NCBI RefSeq assembly: GCF_032854445.1 | Contig: NC_088302.1 | Coordinates: forward strand, 54,468,046 to 54,532,045 | Source of the DNA: Liolophura sinensis | Lineage: Eukaryota > Mollusca > Polyplacophora > Chitonida > Chitonidae | DNA: 64,000 nucleotides | Direction of reading: 5' to 3' | Shown here: in pieces, positions 21,488-32,560 of the stretch | Position numbering within the stretch: the first letter of the stretch is position 1 | Layout of the letters: each line of letters opens with the position of its first letter | Notes under the pieces: model-generated | Seen by the model: only the letters and a program-made list of their open reading frames with translations | What the model was told of the DNA's origin: nothing | The model's database searches: none | Translations under genes and position numbers: made by a program

Positions 21488-24400
21488 ATGATGGCGTGTT
21501 TTGCGTCGCTAAAGCAAGATATTAAGTTTTTGGAAACAACTTTCACCAAGCAACACGATCGTTTTCAGATTCTCAACGCCTCTGTTGACGAAATCTCGTG
21601 TCGCTTCTTAGGCAAAAATGGAGACAAATATGACATTCATGCAAATATCACCGTAAGTATTTATTTGCGACTCTGATGATATCCGATCAGATGGTAATGT
21701 TGCTTTATAACTCATCGGAGCTGTGGCAGAACAAGAAAATGGGGTTGTGGTATTGTAAATGTTTGATTGTTTATGTTTGGATGATGAGAAAACAGCCTGT
21801 TCATGTCACGTGTCAGTACTAAGATAAATACAGATCTCTGTACATACAAACATTACAAATAACTGATAATTTATTGCACAATCTTTACTTCCGTTTTGCA
21901 AATACCAACATTTATTTAGTTATTGTGAATTCTTCAGATTTTAGGTGACATATCCACAGTTTGTGATGTGTCATGCTGATGTGCCAGCCTTTGACTCGGA
22001 TCTTAAGAAACATCAACTGTTAGTGATAGTATGATAACCTACCAAGAAACTAGAACGTGTTCAAATCTCTTATGATTACATTTACTACTTTCAGTGAAAG
22101 TAATCACTGCATATCTGTGCTGTGTAACAAATGCCCTTGGAGATCTTCATTGTCAAAAGTACACAGTCAGCGCAGATTTGTTTCTGTAGACTATGCTGTT
22201 GTATTGAACATGGTGTTGTAATAGAGTGTACATGGTACAGACAGTACTGTAGTTCCCATGCTACATGCTGATGGAGGAAAGCTACAGAGTGAAAACTGCA
22301 GATATTGGGCGGATCCAGTAAGTCCAAAAAGAGGCTACATGCCAATGTGGCAGGTTTCAGTTGGAGAGGAGGTACCTCACTTGGAGCATAAATATTAGTA
22401 TTTTACTTAGAAGCTATGGTAAATAACTATATATACATTGAAAGGAGGCGCATGACATAGCTTTATTGAAAATAAACATATTTGTTGAATGGTAGGCCCT
22501 TACTTTCATTCTGTAATGTTCAACCAAGGATCTGTGTGGAACACGTAAATTACCCGCCCAAGTTTGTTAGCTTTCAGTCTTTAGCTCCCAATACATAAGG
22601 AAATAAAATAGGAGAGCTACAGTACTGTATCTAATGAGGTGGGAGAAGAGATAACACAGATGGTTAAGTATGTTTTTTGGTGATTTGGCACACCGTCAAC
22701 AAGAGCACTTGAAAAAACAAGACTCTTAAAACCTTTACTGTCATAGCCTCTCCTATTCCTAGAATGCAGACAGCCAAGCAGTTTTCCTTACGCACCACTC
22801 TCAGCCACTCGATGATCAGATCACTTTGAGTCAGGTGAATCAGGTGCAGTGAAAGTTCATACCTGTATAAACCCTCAATAATGCATGCCAATACATCATT
22901 AAATTGAAAAAGCACTCATCTTGCGTGATCATTATTAACTTTATAAGCTGTGCTACTGCTCTAATTTGAGTTTAACATAATAAAATGTTTGTCTGGCTGC
23001 ATATATACCCATATGGCTCAGTCACCCATATCAAAAGCAACAGACCACAGCTCAAGTCCAAGTTGGGTCAGATGTGTAATTTAAAAAAAGAACAGCAATC
23101 TTGGTAAGTGCACGGCTTTTTGTCAGCACTAGTGGATAAGCTTTTACGTACTGGTTGCTCTGCTGTCCATGTACTCTAAATGACACTGTGATGCATTGTA
23201 CATGTACTTTAAGACTTTGGCATTGTGTTCCAGCAAATAGTGAATGAAGCAGTTCTATAGGGCCGAAAGCTACATCAAACTTGCGGGAAAGAAAAAGTCA
23301 AGTTCATTTGTTCTGCCTTTTTGTGGGCAAATATATTACAAACTAAGCCTATTTTTTGGTATATTATTATGACAGTAGCCTAACTTTTTTTAAATCATCT
23401 TTTCAGGAAACCTATCCCCAGACGGCCCCTATCTGGTTTGCAGAATCAGACGATTCGTTAGTGTCAGAGGCCATTGAGGTGTTAAATGAAACCACTCCTG
23501 ATAAATTCAGTGTACGTATCATTGCCTTGAAGTGTCTAATTGAAGTGATTAGATGGCATAGGTCTTAACTGAAAGTTTCTTGAAGCAGAATTCTAGAACA
23601 TTTCATGAATGCCTGGTTTGGTTGTGGTGCAAACAGAAATGTTCAGGAGTTAACTGGGATCACTGTGGCTTACATGCAACCTTACATTTCACTAGCTTTA
23701 CTGTTCATCAACCTATATGCGCCTGTCTATCAGTTTGTGTGTTGACAAGTGAAGCTGATGGCTATTGTGTACAGAATAAGCCAGTTTTAAAGCAAATAGG
23801 AGATCTCAGAGTCAAAATAGAAACTCATGAACACACCTGTTCTCTTTGTGGCTCAGCACTAACTGTTTTAAAAACAATACTTTCAGTCATTTTGTTGTAA
23901 CATTGACACATAAGGCGTAATTGGGGGTATCCACTCCTGTTGTTTCTTACTTCAATTCATTCTGTGTGAAACTTTATGGCATGTGAAATAACAGGATTTT
24001 ATGTTGTATATGATTTTATGTATTCTTTGACAGATTGTTCAGCAGATCAAGTTATTGGTGACTGAGTTGTGCAAACACCACAATGTGGCAGTTCCTGAAG
24101 ATATTTCAGCCATAGAAAGTGCCTCAGGGGACAAGGTATGTATTACCCATGGTCCTGTTAATCCACACAGTAATTAATCTGTGAACCAGTAATCTGTACA
24201 CAGGAGAACTGATAATCCATTTGCTGAGGAGGAAATTATCCTAGTGTATTAGCACTAAAACACCACTAATCCACGCAAATACTCCCAAAAGACAAATGAT
24301 TGATATACTGATGACCCAGTAATCCATGGACTTGTGGCCCTGTAACACATATAGCTGAGGGACAGATAGGTCATGCATTGACTGACTATTGATCCATGCA

Positions 24401-27400
24401 CTCAATCTTAAGTACGGCGTAAAACTCCAATCAAATAAATAAATCCATGTACTGAGTAACTAATAATCCGTGTACCGAGAGACTAATAATTCACATAAAT
24501 ACTCCCAAAAGACAAATGATTTTTGATATACTGATGACCCAGGAATCTGTGGATTTATGGCCCTAGAACACATGTACTGAGTGAATAATAATCCTTGTAC
24601 TGAGTAACTACTGATCCATATGCTGAGGGACTGATAATCCATGTACTGAGTAACAAATAATCCATGTACTAAAGGACTGATAATCCATGTACCAAGGGAC
24701 TGATAATCCATGTACTAAAGGACTGATAATCCATGTACTAAGGGACTGATAATCCATGTACTAAAGGACTGATAATCCATGTACTAAGGGACTGATAATC
24801 CATGTACCAAGGGACTGATAATCCATGTACTAAGGGACTGATAATCCATGTACTAAAGGACTGATAATCCATGTACTAAAGGACTGATAATCCATGTACT
24901 AAGGGACTGATAATCCATGTACCAAGGGACTGATAATCCATGTACTAAGGGACTGATAATCCATGTACTAAGGGACTGATAATCCATGTACTGAGGGACT
25001 GATAATCCATGTACTAAGGGACTGATAATCCATGTACTAAGAGACTGATAATCCATGTACGGAGTGACTAATAATCCATGTATGGAGTGTCTGATAATCC
25101 ATGCACTGAGTAACTAAGAATCCATGTACAGATTAACTAATAATCCATGCTCTGAGCACTGCGTGACTAATAATCCATGCACTGAGTACTGAGTAACGAA
25201 TAATCCATGCACTGAGTAACTAAGAATCCATGTACAGACTAACTAATAATCCATGCACTGAGTACTGAGTAATGAATAATCCATGTACCGAGTAACTGAT
25301 AATCCTTGTACTGAGATCTATAAGCTAGGGTAGAGGGAGTGAAGTCTATGCACAGAAGGACTAATAGTACATGGATGTCCTGGTGTTTTCAGCCTCATGC
25401 GTCCTGCCATCGTGAGCTGTCTGATGAAGAGGAAGAGGAAGAAGACTTGTGTCATTATGAGATGGAAGAGGAACCTGTCAGGTAACCATGTCTGTCTGCC
25501 ATGTGTGCAGAATTACTGACAACCATGAATCCTATAAACACAAGAATATTCCCATCAGCCATTGCATGGATCACATTTTACACTGTGTTTTTAAAAATTA
25601 TGGAAGGCATAAAGGAAAATCTTACATCAACAGGTTCTACATGTTACATTCTACAGAAATGTGACTGTTGAAGATTTGTGTCTTTCTGCTTGGACTGAGG
25701 GAGCTGTTTACAAAGACACATGTGTTTTGTTTACTTTTGCTTGTTATCAAGTGTTCTTAACTGGAAAATGCTTTCATGATCGTAAAGACAAATATTAAGG
25801 CAAAGGAAATTTAGTGTGAAATACAAAAGACAGTTTTCATGAACTCTCAGTATCCTCATAGAGTTGCAAACCTTGTGTCACTTTATATCAGATTTTGAGT
25901 ATGGTATGAAAGTTTGGCATCAGATTTTGAGTATGGTATGAAAGTTTGGCATCAGATTTTGAGTATGGTATGAAAAACTGGCATCAGATGCATGATGTTT
26001 TAATATTTCCCCTATGATGTTCATTTTTAATCAGTGAGCAGAAATCTACCGAAGAAGTAGATGGCATTGACACAGAAAATCTCTTGGTGTTGGAACGCTT
26101 GAAACAAAACCAACGCAAAGACTACTTAAAGGTTAGTACATCCAAGGAATATGTCCATGCTGTCTAGAGATTCTGCACTGTCTTTGGAACACTCTCATGA
26201 GACGGGAAAAATTAGGTGCTCTATGGGGAAAGACATGAAATAAGATTTTGTCAGTTTTTTATAATATTTATTATAGTTACTTGGTGTTTCCCAACCCTTT
26301 AATGTTATTCCAGCTACAATTGCCTGACCTATCAGATCACATACATTCAGTCAAAGTTTTTGATGACATTTCAGTAATCAGCAACAGAGATGTAATTAGT
26401 TGCACAGAATTGATCAGAAATATTTTCAGTTGTGGTATTAATGTCCTTAATAGGTTAAGTGGCATTTAAAACTGCCTTTCCTGTGCTGTATATTACATTC
26501 TCAAAGCTAGAAAACACTTTTTAAGTGTAGAAGACTAACAGTTATGAACAAATATACTTAATATATGCTCTTTGTTTGTGGGCCTCTGTGGTCAAGGGGG
26601 TTAGTTCGTCAGCACGGCACAATGGCCCAGGAACCACTGTGAATTCTATTCTAGCTCACGCTGGCTTCCTCTCCCGCCGTAAGTTGATGGTCTGTCAGCA
26701 ACCAGCGGATCCATGGGTTTCTCACTCCATAATGCTGGCCGCCGTTGTATATTATAAAGTGAAATATTCTTGAGAACGGCCTAAAACACCCATCAAATAA
26801 AGAAATGAAATATTGTTTGAATGTTTCGTATACTTGTTTTGGTTTCTTCAGGGCTCTGTTTCGGGCTCGGTCTTAGCCACTGATCGTCTAATGAAGGAAC
26901 TCCGAGAACTCTACAGGTCAGACAGTTATAAAAAAGGTCAGAACTTCATCTTAATCGGCATTCAAAACTGTTTGAAAGTCTACAGTTTCATTTGTGTCTG
27001 TTCAGGTTAACATGTTTCCCTCAGCCTCTAGAGGTCAATCACAAGACGTCTTTCAGGACTCATTTTTTCTTTCAAATCTGTGACTGCACGTAGTGGAAAT
27101 CAGGAAGTCTCGTCTTGGTACACGAGACATGTGATCTGGACCTACTTATTAGTATAGAGAATGACACTTTATTCCTTGGCCATGTCTGTGGTATAGCATA
27201 TTTTTCAAGCAGACAAGTAATAGTAGGTAAACTTGATAACATTTGTGTCAGACAAATCATTTCTGTAAAGTCTTGTATCATTTCCGTTCCCTCTGATGTA
27301 GGTATTTACACATTGGAATTGGTGAATGAGTGCTTATACGAGTGGAATGTGAAGCTTAAAATGTAAGTATATGTTATTGATGATATCAGTTACATACATG

Positions 27401-30400
27401 TACATTGTAGCTTATCCCTGTTGATATTCAATTTTCCTTCTTCCTGGCTTGGCAATATTTGATATACCAGGGCCTGGTTGTTCAAAATTGGTTTAAGACT
27501 TAATACTAGATTTAAGCTTAAGCCAAGTGTTCAATTTTGTAATAAGCAAAAAAAAAAATTTTGTAACATTATAGTAAGTATAAACTAAAACTGACGCTGT
27601 TAAACTTTAACTTTGAATAACTGCATTAGCTGCTGAGTTTGGGCTAAAAATTTAAATATAAAATATGCCGTAATACCAGTATGAGCTATTACACCTTCCA
27701 ACAACTGGGCCTTAGGATGTAGCAGTAACTTCAGGTACTTAATAAATGAATATGCTTTTCACACTACTATTCAAAGAGTTTGAAATATCACCTGAGTGTC
27801 TGTGGGCGACAGGTAAATGTTCAAAGCAGTGGGTAAAAAAAAGAACACAAAAACAGCCGAAAATATGTCCTTGGCTGCTGGCTACAGAGGTTTTTGTTCT
27901 GACGAATTCTCATAAAATGTTTTTGAAAGTAGTAGTTTTTAATAACAGTTACATTGACTACAGTCACTAAAAAACAGGCAACATTAGTAAATGGCTGTGA
28001 AGTTACCTCCCTTGCTCGCACATGCAGCTGTGCAGCATATTAAAGTGTCATATACTTTCAGATTGCTAGGTGTCCTTGTAATCAGCATAAATTAGAGGAA
28101 ACAACATGGAGTGGTTTGTAAAACATCAAGCGGAGTAAAACAATTCGTCTTTCTGAACTTCCCGGTTTACATTTGACCCAGAACCTGTCAGCAGGCTGTG
28201 GTGGCAGCGACCAAAGAAGTCAAGAATGATTCTTGCTGCTCATAGTAGTGCTTCAAAACCAGATAAAGATTCCAGTGCACTTGGATGATAATGAAACCTA
28301 CTTTACACAATTCCGTCAGAGTTGAAGGGCTGACTGATACATGTTACTTTCTCCTTAATTCATTAGCCTGCTTTCTGTTGTAACCCGACTTTGGAAGTCG
28401 AGAAAAAACAAAAAAAAAATTGTAGGTGGTAGGTGGCAAGTAAAATTTATTTTTATTTTTTTCCAAACATTTCTACCTTTACCTCCGTAATTGAAGTGAA
28501 AGAAAACAGCTTAATGTTATCTTGAAAACAAAGAGTGTTATAAAGACATTTGTATACGTGTATTTACATGATTTATGAGATTTATAAAGAATTTGAAAAG
28601 AAAGATTGTTATGAAGATATTTATTTTAATGGCCTCCATACTGAACCTTTATTATAAGAAACCAGGGGGGCCTCTGTGGCTCAGTTGGTTAGGGGGCTAG
28701 CACAGCGTAATGACCCAGGAGTCTCTCACCAATGTGGTCGCTGTGAGTTCAAGTCCATCTCATGCTGGCTTCCTCTCTGGTCGTAAGTGGGAAGGTCTTC
28801 AGCAACCTGCGGATGGTTGTGGGTTTCCCCCGGGCTGTGCCCGGTTTCCACCCACCATAATGGTGGCCGCCGTCGTATAAGTGAAATATTGAGTACGGTG
28901 TAAAACACCAATCAAATAAATAAATATAAGAAACCAGAAACATGGACATGCTCCTTGAGTTCTGCATGCTTTAATAGGTCTTCTGTCAAGTTTTATGTCC
29001 TCTTGAACTTGAGTCTGTATCCTGGTGTGGGCATCTTGTCTGATATCTTCAGTGAGAGAGTGACAGTAGTATGTGTACTTTAATACAGGCCTGTTACAAG
29101 TATTCAAAGCTACATTAGACCTGAAACACACAGATGTTTAACGGGAAAGTTCCATAAACCAAATAGCTGTTTCGATTGGTACCTCATTACATAGGAGAAT
29201 AACATGTCATGGAGATAAAAAAAAAGAAACACATGATCATTTATGCATATGGTACAACACTACAGTCTTTGTCGACAGCCCAGAATTCAACTCCGATCCA
29301 ATTTCTTAAAATGTATTTTCTAAATTTTCAACTTAAAACTGTTCTCTAACCCATGCAAAAATGCCTTAACATGTGCCTATGGATTTGTTTGTCCCAGGGT
29401 GATGAAATCTCAGTCATGCGCACTGGGAACAGCTGCCCAGCTTATTGTTGTGCAGTAAATGTCACACTTGAAAACTCTTGATAATGGTGATACTAAGATA
29501 TGAGTGCTTTATGTTTTACAGTGTGGACAGTGATAGTGCTCTCTATTCAGATCTACAAACCCTGAAAGAAAAAGAAGGCAAAGATGGAATTATTCTTAAC
29601 TTTACCTATAAGGTAAGGCCGTCCATGCTCTAGGAAATGTATCATTGTAGAAATTAACAAATCTATCATATAACAAGATTCATTGAAAGTGTTTCAAATT
29701 ATTACTGTTTTTATCCTCCATGTACTTGAACAGGAGGGCATTTTTCAGAAGATGATTATAGTGTACCCTTCCAAAAAGCCTTTGCTTTGTGAGTGGTGGA
29801 CAAAATTGCACTTCAAACAGTTTTGAAGCTGAGGGCTTGTAAAACTGAGTCCATGCCATGGTGTATATGCTAGGGCTTTACATCACAAACTATGCCAGTT
29901 AGTGGCTAGTATGTGGTGTTTTCCCAGAGCTAGGCTTCATTTGTTTCACCTGTATCCAGCTAAAACTTCAAACCTGGAGGTTTGTCTTGTCTCCAGCAAT
30001 GTGCAATGCCCGTAGCTTTGTTTTCTCCACACGTAAGTTAGGCTCCAATTACCTGAACTTAAGCTGAAAGGTTAACCAATGATGTACGAGTGAAATAATC
30101 AATAGTGGAGATAAAATGTAAATAAATGCCCCTTGGAGTAGTTATTAGCTGTACAAGGGAGAGAATCAAAGTTCAACTGGTTCTGAGTTGTCTACCTTGC
30201 CACTTCAGTCATGGCTTTGTGAGATGAGTACATCTGGGGGAGGGGGTTAGCTAAATGTTAAATGTAGATATGAGCTTCCAGAAAAAGAGGTACATGTTTG
30301 AAGACCTCAGTGCCTTCATTATCACAATTATTTGTTACTATTAATAACTTTATTTCCCTATGTTCTGATTTAGGATCCAAAGCTCATTGTTACATTTCAG

Positions 30401-32176
30401 GAATCTTTTCCTTTTGATCCGCCGTTTGTGCGGGTGATCAGCCCTGTGATATCTGGGGGCTACGTTCTGGGAGGTGGTGCTATTTGTATGGAACTGCTCA
30501 CAAAACAGGTCAGACTGACACAGATATAATACCAGGGATCATCATTTTGTCGGTTGCGCTCGATTTTTTCCCACTAAAATGTAGTGTTGAAGGATGTTTA
30601 AATGGGTTTGAATGTCTTATTTTGATGTACTTATTTTTTATTACCACAGTAAATGATAGTCACTTGTTGAAATGTATTGGAATGATGTATACATGGGAAG
30701 GTCTGCCAGCATCTTGAGTGGCGTAAAATACCAATCGAATAAATAAATGAATAATATTACCTGACTGTAGTGCTCATCTTTTATCAGTGCATGTATATCT
30801 TGGGATTACTGTAAGTAAAACTGTTCGCTTTGTTTATTAGACTCCTTCATTTCCTCACAAACGCTGATGACATTATCATACGTGGTGTGTTTTCAGGGTT
30901 GGAGCAGCGCCTACAGCATTGAATCTGTGATTTTGCAAATATCTGCTACACTTGTTAAAGGCAAGGCTAGAATACAGTTTGGGGCATCAAAAGTCAGTGT
31001 AAGTGAGACAGTGCTTTCTCGGTGAAACATCTACAAACCAGTGTAGGACAGTTTTGAACTCAAGTTTTCTGCTAAGCTTACGCTGGTGAATATTGAGAAG
31101 GCCATGTTTTTTAGTTTACAATGCACATTCGGTAATGCTCATGAATTTTAATATGTGTTGATAAAACATTGTTTATGGTTATTTGTACAAGGTATTGGTA
31201 TAGCTTATGTGACCGGTGTAGGCATCCAGGAACAGAGAAAGCAATGATAACCAAAATGTTAGTTGTGATGTCTTAAAAAGTGACTGCATGTATTGAGCTC
31301 AGGTTTTGCACACATGTAGAGCACATGTAAATGACTGCTATTGTGTAACTGAAATACTGAATATCTTTGAACACCAATCAATAAGATGTAAAGAAGTGAG
31401 CCAAGGTGATGTTCTACAGGAGATTACCCAACTTATTTCACTTACCCTAAGGCATTGATTTTCAATTAATCGAAAAAAAAATTTTGATTACTGATCATGT
31501 ATTAAATATTTTGGATGATAGTTCATGCTGCTGCCAATCCTTCCTGTAAACTACAGACATAATAACTCTGATTTCCTGTACCACCTATTTTACAGAGCCA
31601 GTACAGCCTTGCTCGAGCTCAACAATCATTTAAGTCTCTGGTTCAAATCCATGAGAAAAATGGTAAGTCATAGAGTATGTTTATCTCCATAAAGAATCCT
31701 CTAATAATTGTAGACTAGTCATCTTCCAAATGTCAGAATTCTGTGATAGGGTTAAGAGTGTATTCTTGGTAAAATGGAAATGTTTTTGCTTCTCACTCTG
31801 CAGACATATTAGATTTTTTACTAGTTTAGACACCTTTGTGAACAAATTCAGGGTTTTATTATAAATTTTGTAAGATAATAGGAGGAGTATTGTAATGTGG
31901 TCTGGAATATCCGAATTTGCCTTTGCTATAATCATGGCTCTTTTTTTAAGATTTCATTTCTTAGTCCCATAGTTTAATATTGGAAAAAAAATGTACATAC
32001 ATTTCTGTTATGTTATGTTATTTTTTTGTGTGACAGTTTACTGCAATTTTCAGCCCACAAAAACTTATATATGTCAGAATTAGTGACTAACTGTCAAATG
32101 CTGAGCATAACTGATGTATGTAAAAGTGAGTTTGTTTGTTGCAGGTTGGTTCACACCTCCCAAAGAAGATGGGTAG
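21488..32176 (+). CDS. UBE2Q2: UBE2Q-type ubiquitin-conjugating enzyme E2
   Basis: Twelve exons: 21488-21652, 23407-23511, 24034-24135, 25393-25481, 26035-26131, 26852-26936, 27302-27362, 29522-29612, 30401-30508, 30897-30992 (or 30998), 31596-31662 and 32145-32176. They encode about 365-367 residues, closest in length and sequence to vertebrate UBE2Q2 (375). Order: an N-terminal RWD-like region (1-~125), an acidic linker ([18 protein letters not shown]), then the UBC domain with SDRLMKEL-like, [29 protein letters not shown] and the C-terminal [11 protein letters not shown]. The active-site cysteine is Cys294, inside GGAICMELL. The enzyme accepts ubiquitin from E1 and transfers it to substrate in the cytosol or nucleus. 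The second ATG (21,491) has the better start context (A at -3, G at +4). I call it UBE2Q2 rather than UBE2Q1 because the long N-terminal extension of UBE2Q1 is absent; an invertebrate may have a single UBE2Q. Confidence 0.93.
24160..25320. repeat. 23-bp minisatellite in UBE2Q intron 3
   Basis: A unit of about 23 bp (GGGACTGATAATCCATGTAC then TAA) is clean between 24,620 and 25,070 (about 20 copies). Degenerate versions spread back almost to the exon 3 donor and forward to about 25,320. A SINE family A 3' end (CTTAAGTACGGCGTAAAACT and an AAATAAAT tail) interrupts it at 24,408-24,446. Confidence 0.92.
25888..25985. repeat. 32-bp repeat, three copies, in UBE2Q intron 4
   Basis: Three consecutive copies of ATCAGATTTTGAGTATGGTA then TGAAAGTTTGGC, the last ending in a variant. 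No relation to exon 5 was seen. Confidence 0.9.
26578..26808 (+). repeat. SINE family A, full length but diverged
   Basis: The head GGGCCTCTGTGGTCAAGG is followed by CTCACGCTGGCTTCCTCTCC, GTCAGCAACCAGCGGATCC and ATAATGCTGGCCGCCGT. It ends TTCTTGAGAACGGCCTAAAA with a tail. It inserted in UBE2Q intron 5, ending about 45 bp before the exon 6 acceptor. Confidence 0.8.
27470..27714. repeat. MITE with short terminal inverted repeats in UBE2Q intron 7
   Basis: The left end GGGCCTGGTTGTTC and the right end CAACAACTGGGCCTTA form inverted repeats of about 14 bp (a few mismatches). The interior carries the TTTAAG / CTTAAG-rich block GGTTTAAGACTTAATACTAG. There is no open frame. The layout fits a small non-autonomous DNA transposon. 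Confidence 0.65.
28666..28928 (+). repeat. SINE family A, well preserved
   Basis: A complete copy: head GGCCTCTGTGGCTCAGTTGG, GTGAGTTCAAGTCC, core GGTTGTGGGTTTCCCCCGGG, then GTGGCCGCCGTCGTATAAGT, TTGAGTACGGTGTAAAACAC and an AAATAAATA tail. It sits in UBE2Q intron 7. Confidence 0.88.
30690..30752 (+). repeat. SINE family A 3' fragment in UBE2Q intron 9
   Basis: Only GGAAGGTCTGCCAGCA joined to CTTGAGTGGCGTAAAATACC and an AATAAATAAATG tail remains, so the centre of the element has been deleted. Confidence 0.65.
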
Positions 32177-32234
32177 CAGTGAGGTAGTGGTGTGTCTCCT
32201 GCCCAGGCCACCCCACACTCATCCTGTAAGCGTC

Positions 32235-32560
32235 AGCTGTCTCATCACAGCTAGCAGATGGCACATTGCTTGTGGGGTTGTTCAACAATCACAGCTGGTA
32301 GATGTCACATTGCTCGTGGGGTTGTTCTACAGTCACTGCTGGCAGATGGCACATTGCTCATGGGGTTGCTCTACAATCACAGCTGACTGATGGCAAATTG
32401 CTTGTGAGGTTCTCCAATCACTGCTGGCATATGGCACATTGCTCGTGAGGATGTTCTACAATCACAGCTGACTGATGGCACATTGCTTATGGGGCTGTTC
32501 TACAATCACAGCTGACTGATGGCACATTGCTCGTGAGGATGTTCTACAATCACTGTTGCT
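32235..32560 (+). repeat. 44-bp tandem repeat in the UBE2Q 3' UTR
   Basis: About seven copies of a 44-bp unit with CTACAATCACAGCTGACTGA and TGGCACATTGCTCGTG begin about 60 bp after the UBE2Q stop codon. They would be part of the mature mRNA. Each unit has a CAGCTG or CTGCTG core. Confidence 0.9.

Noticed and set aside
28666-28928. tRNA-like sequence as a possible tRNA gene
   Set aside because: It is the head of a SINE with its body and A-rich tail, present in many copies; acceptor pairing is not preserved. The same applies to the other SINE heads.
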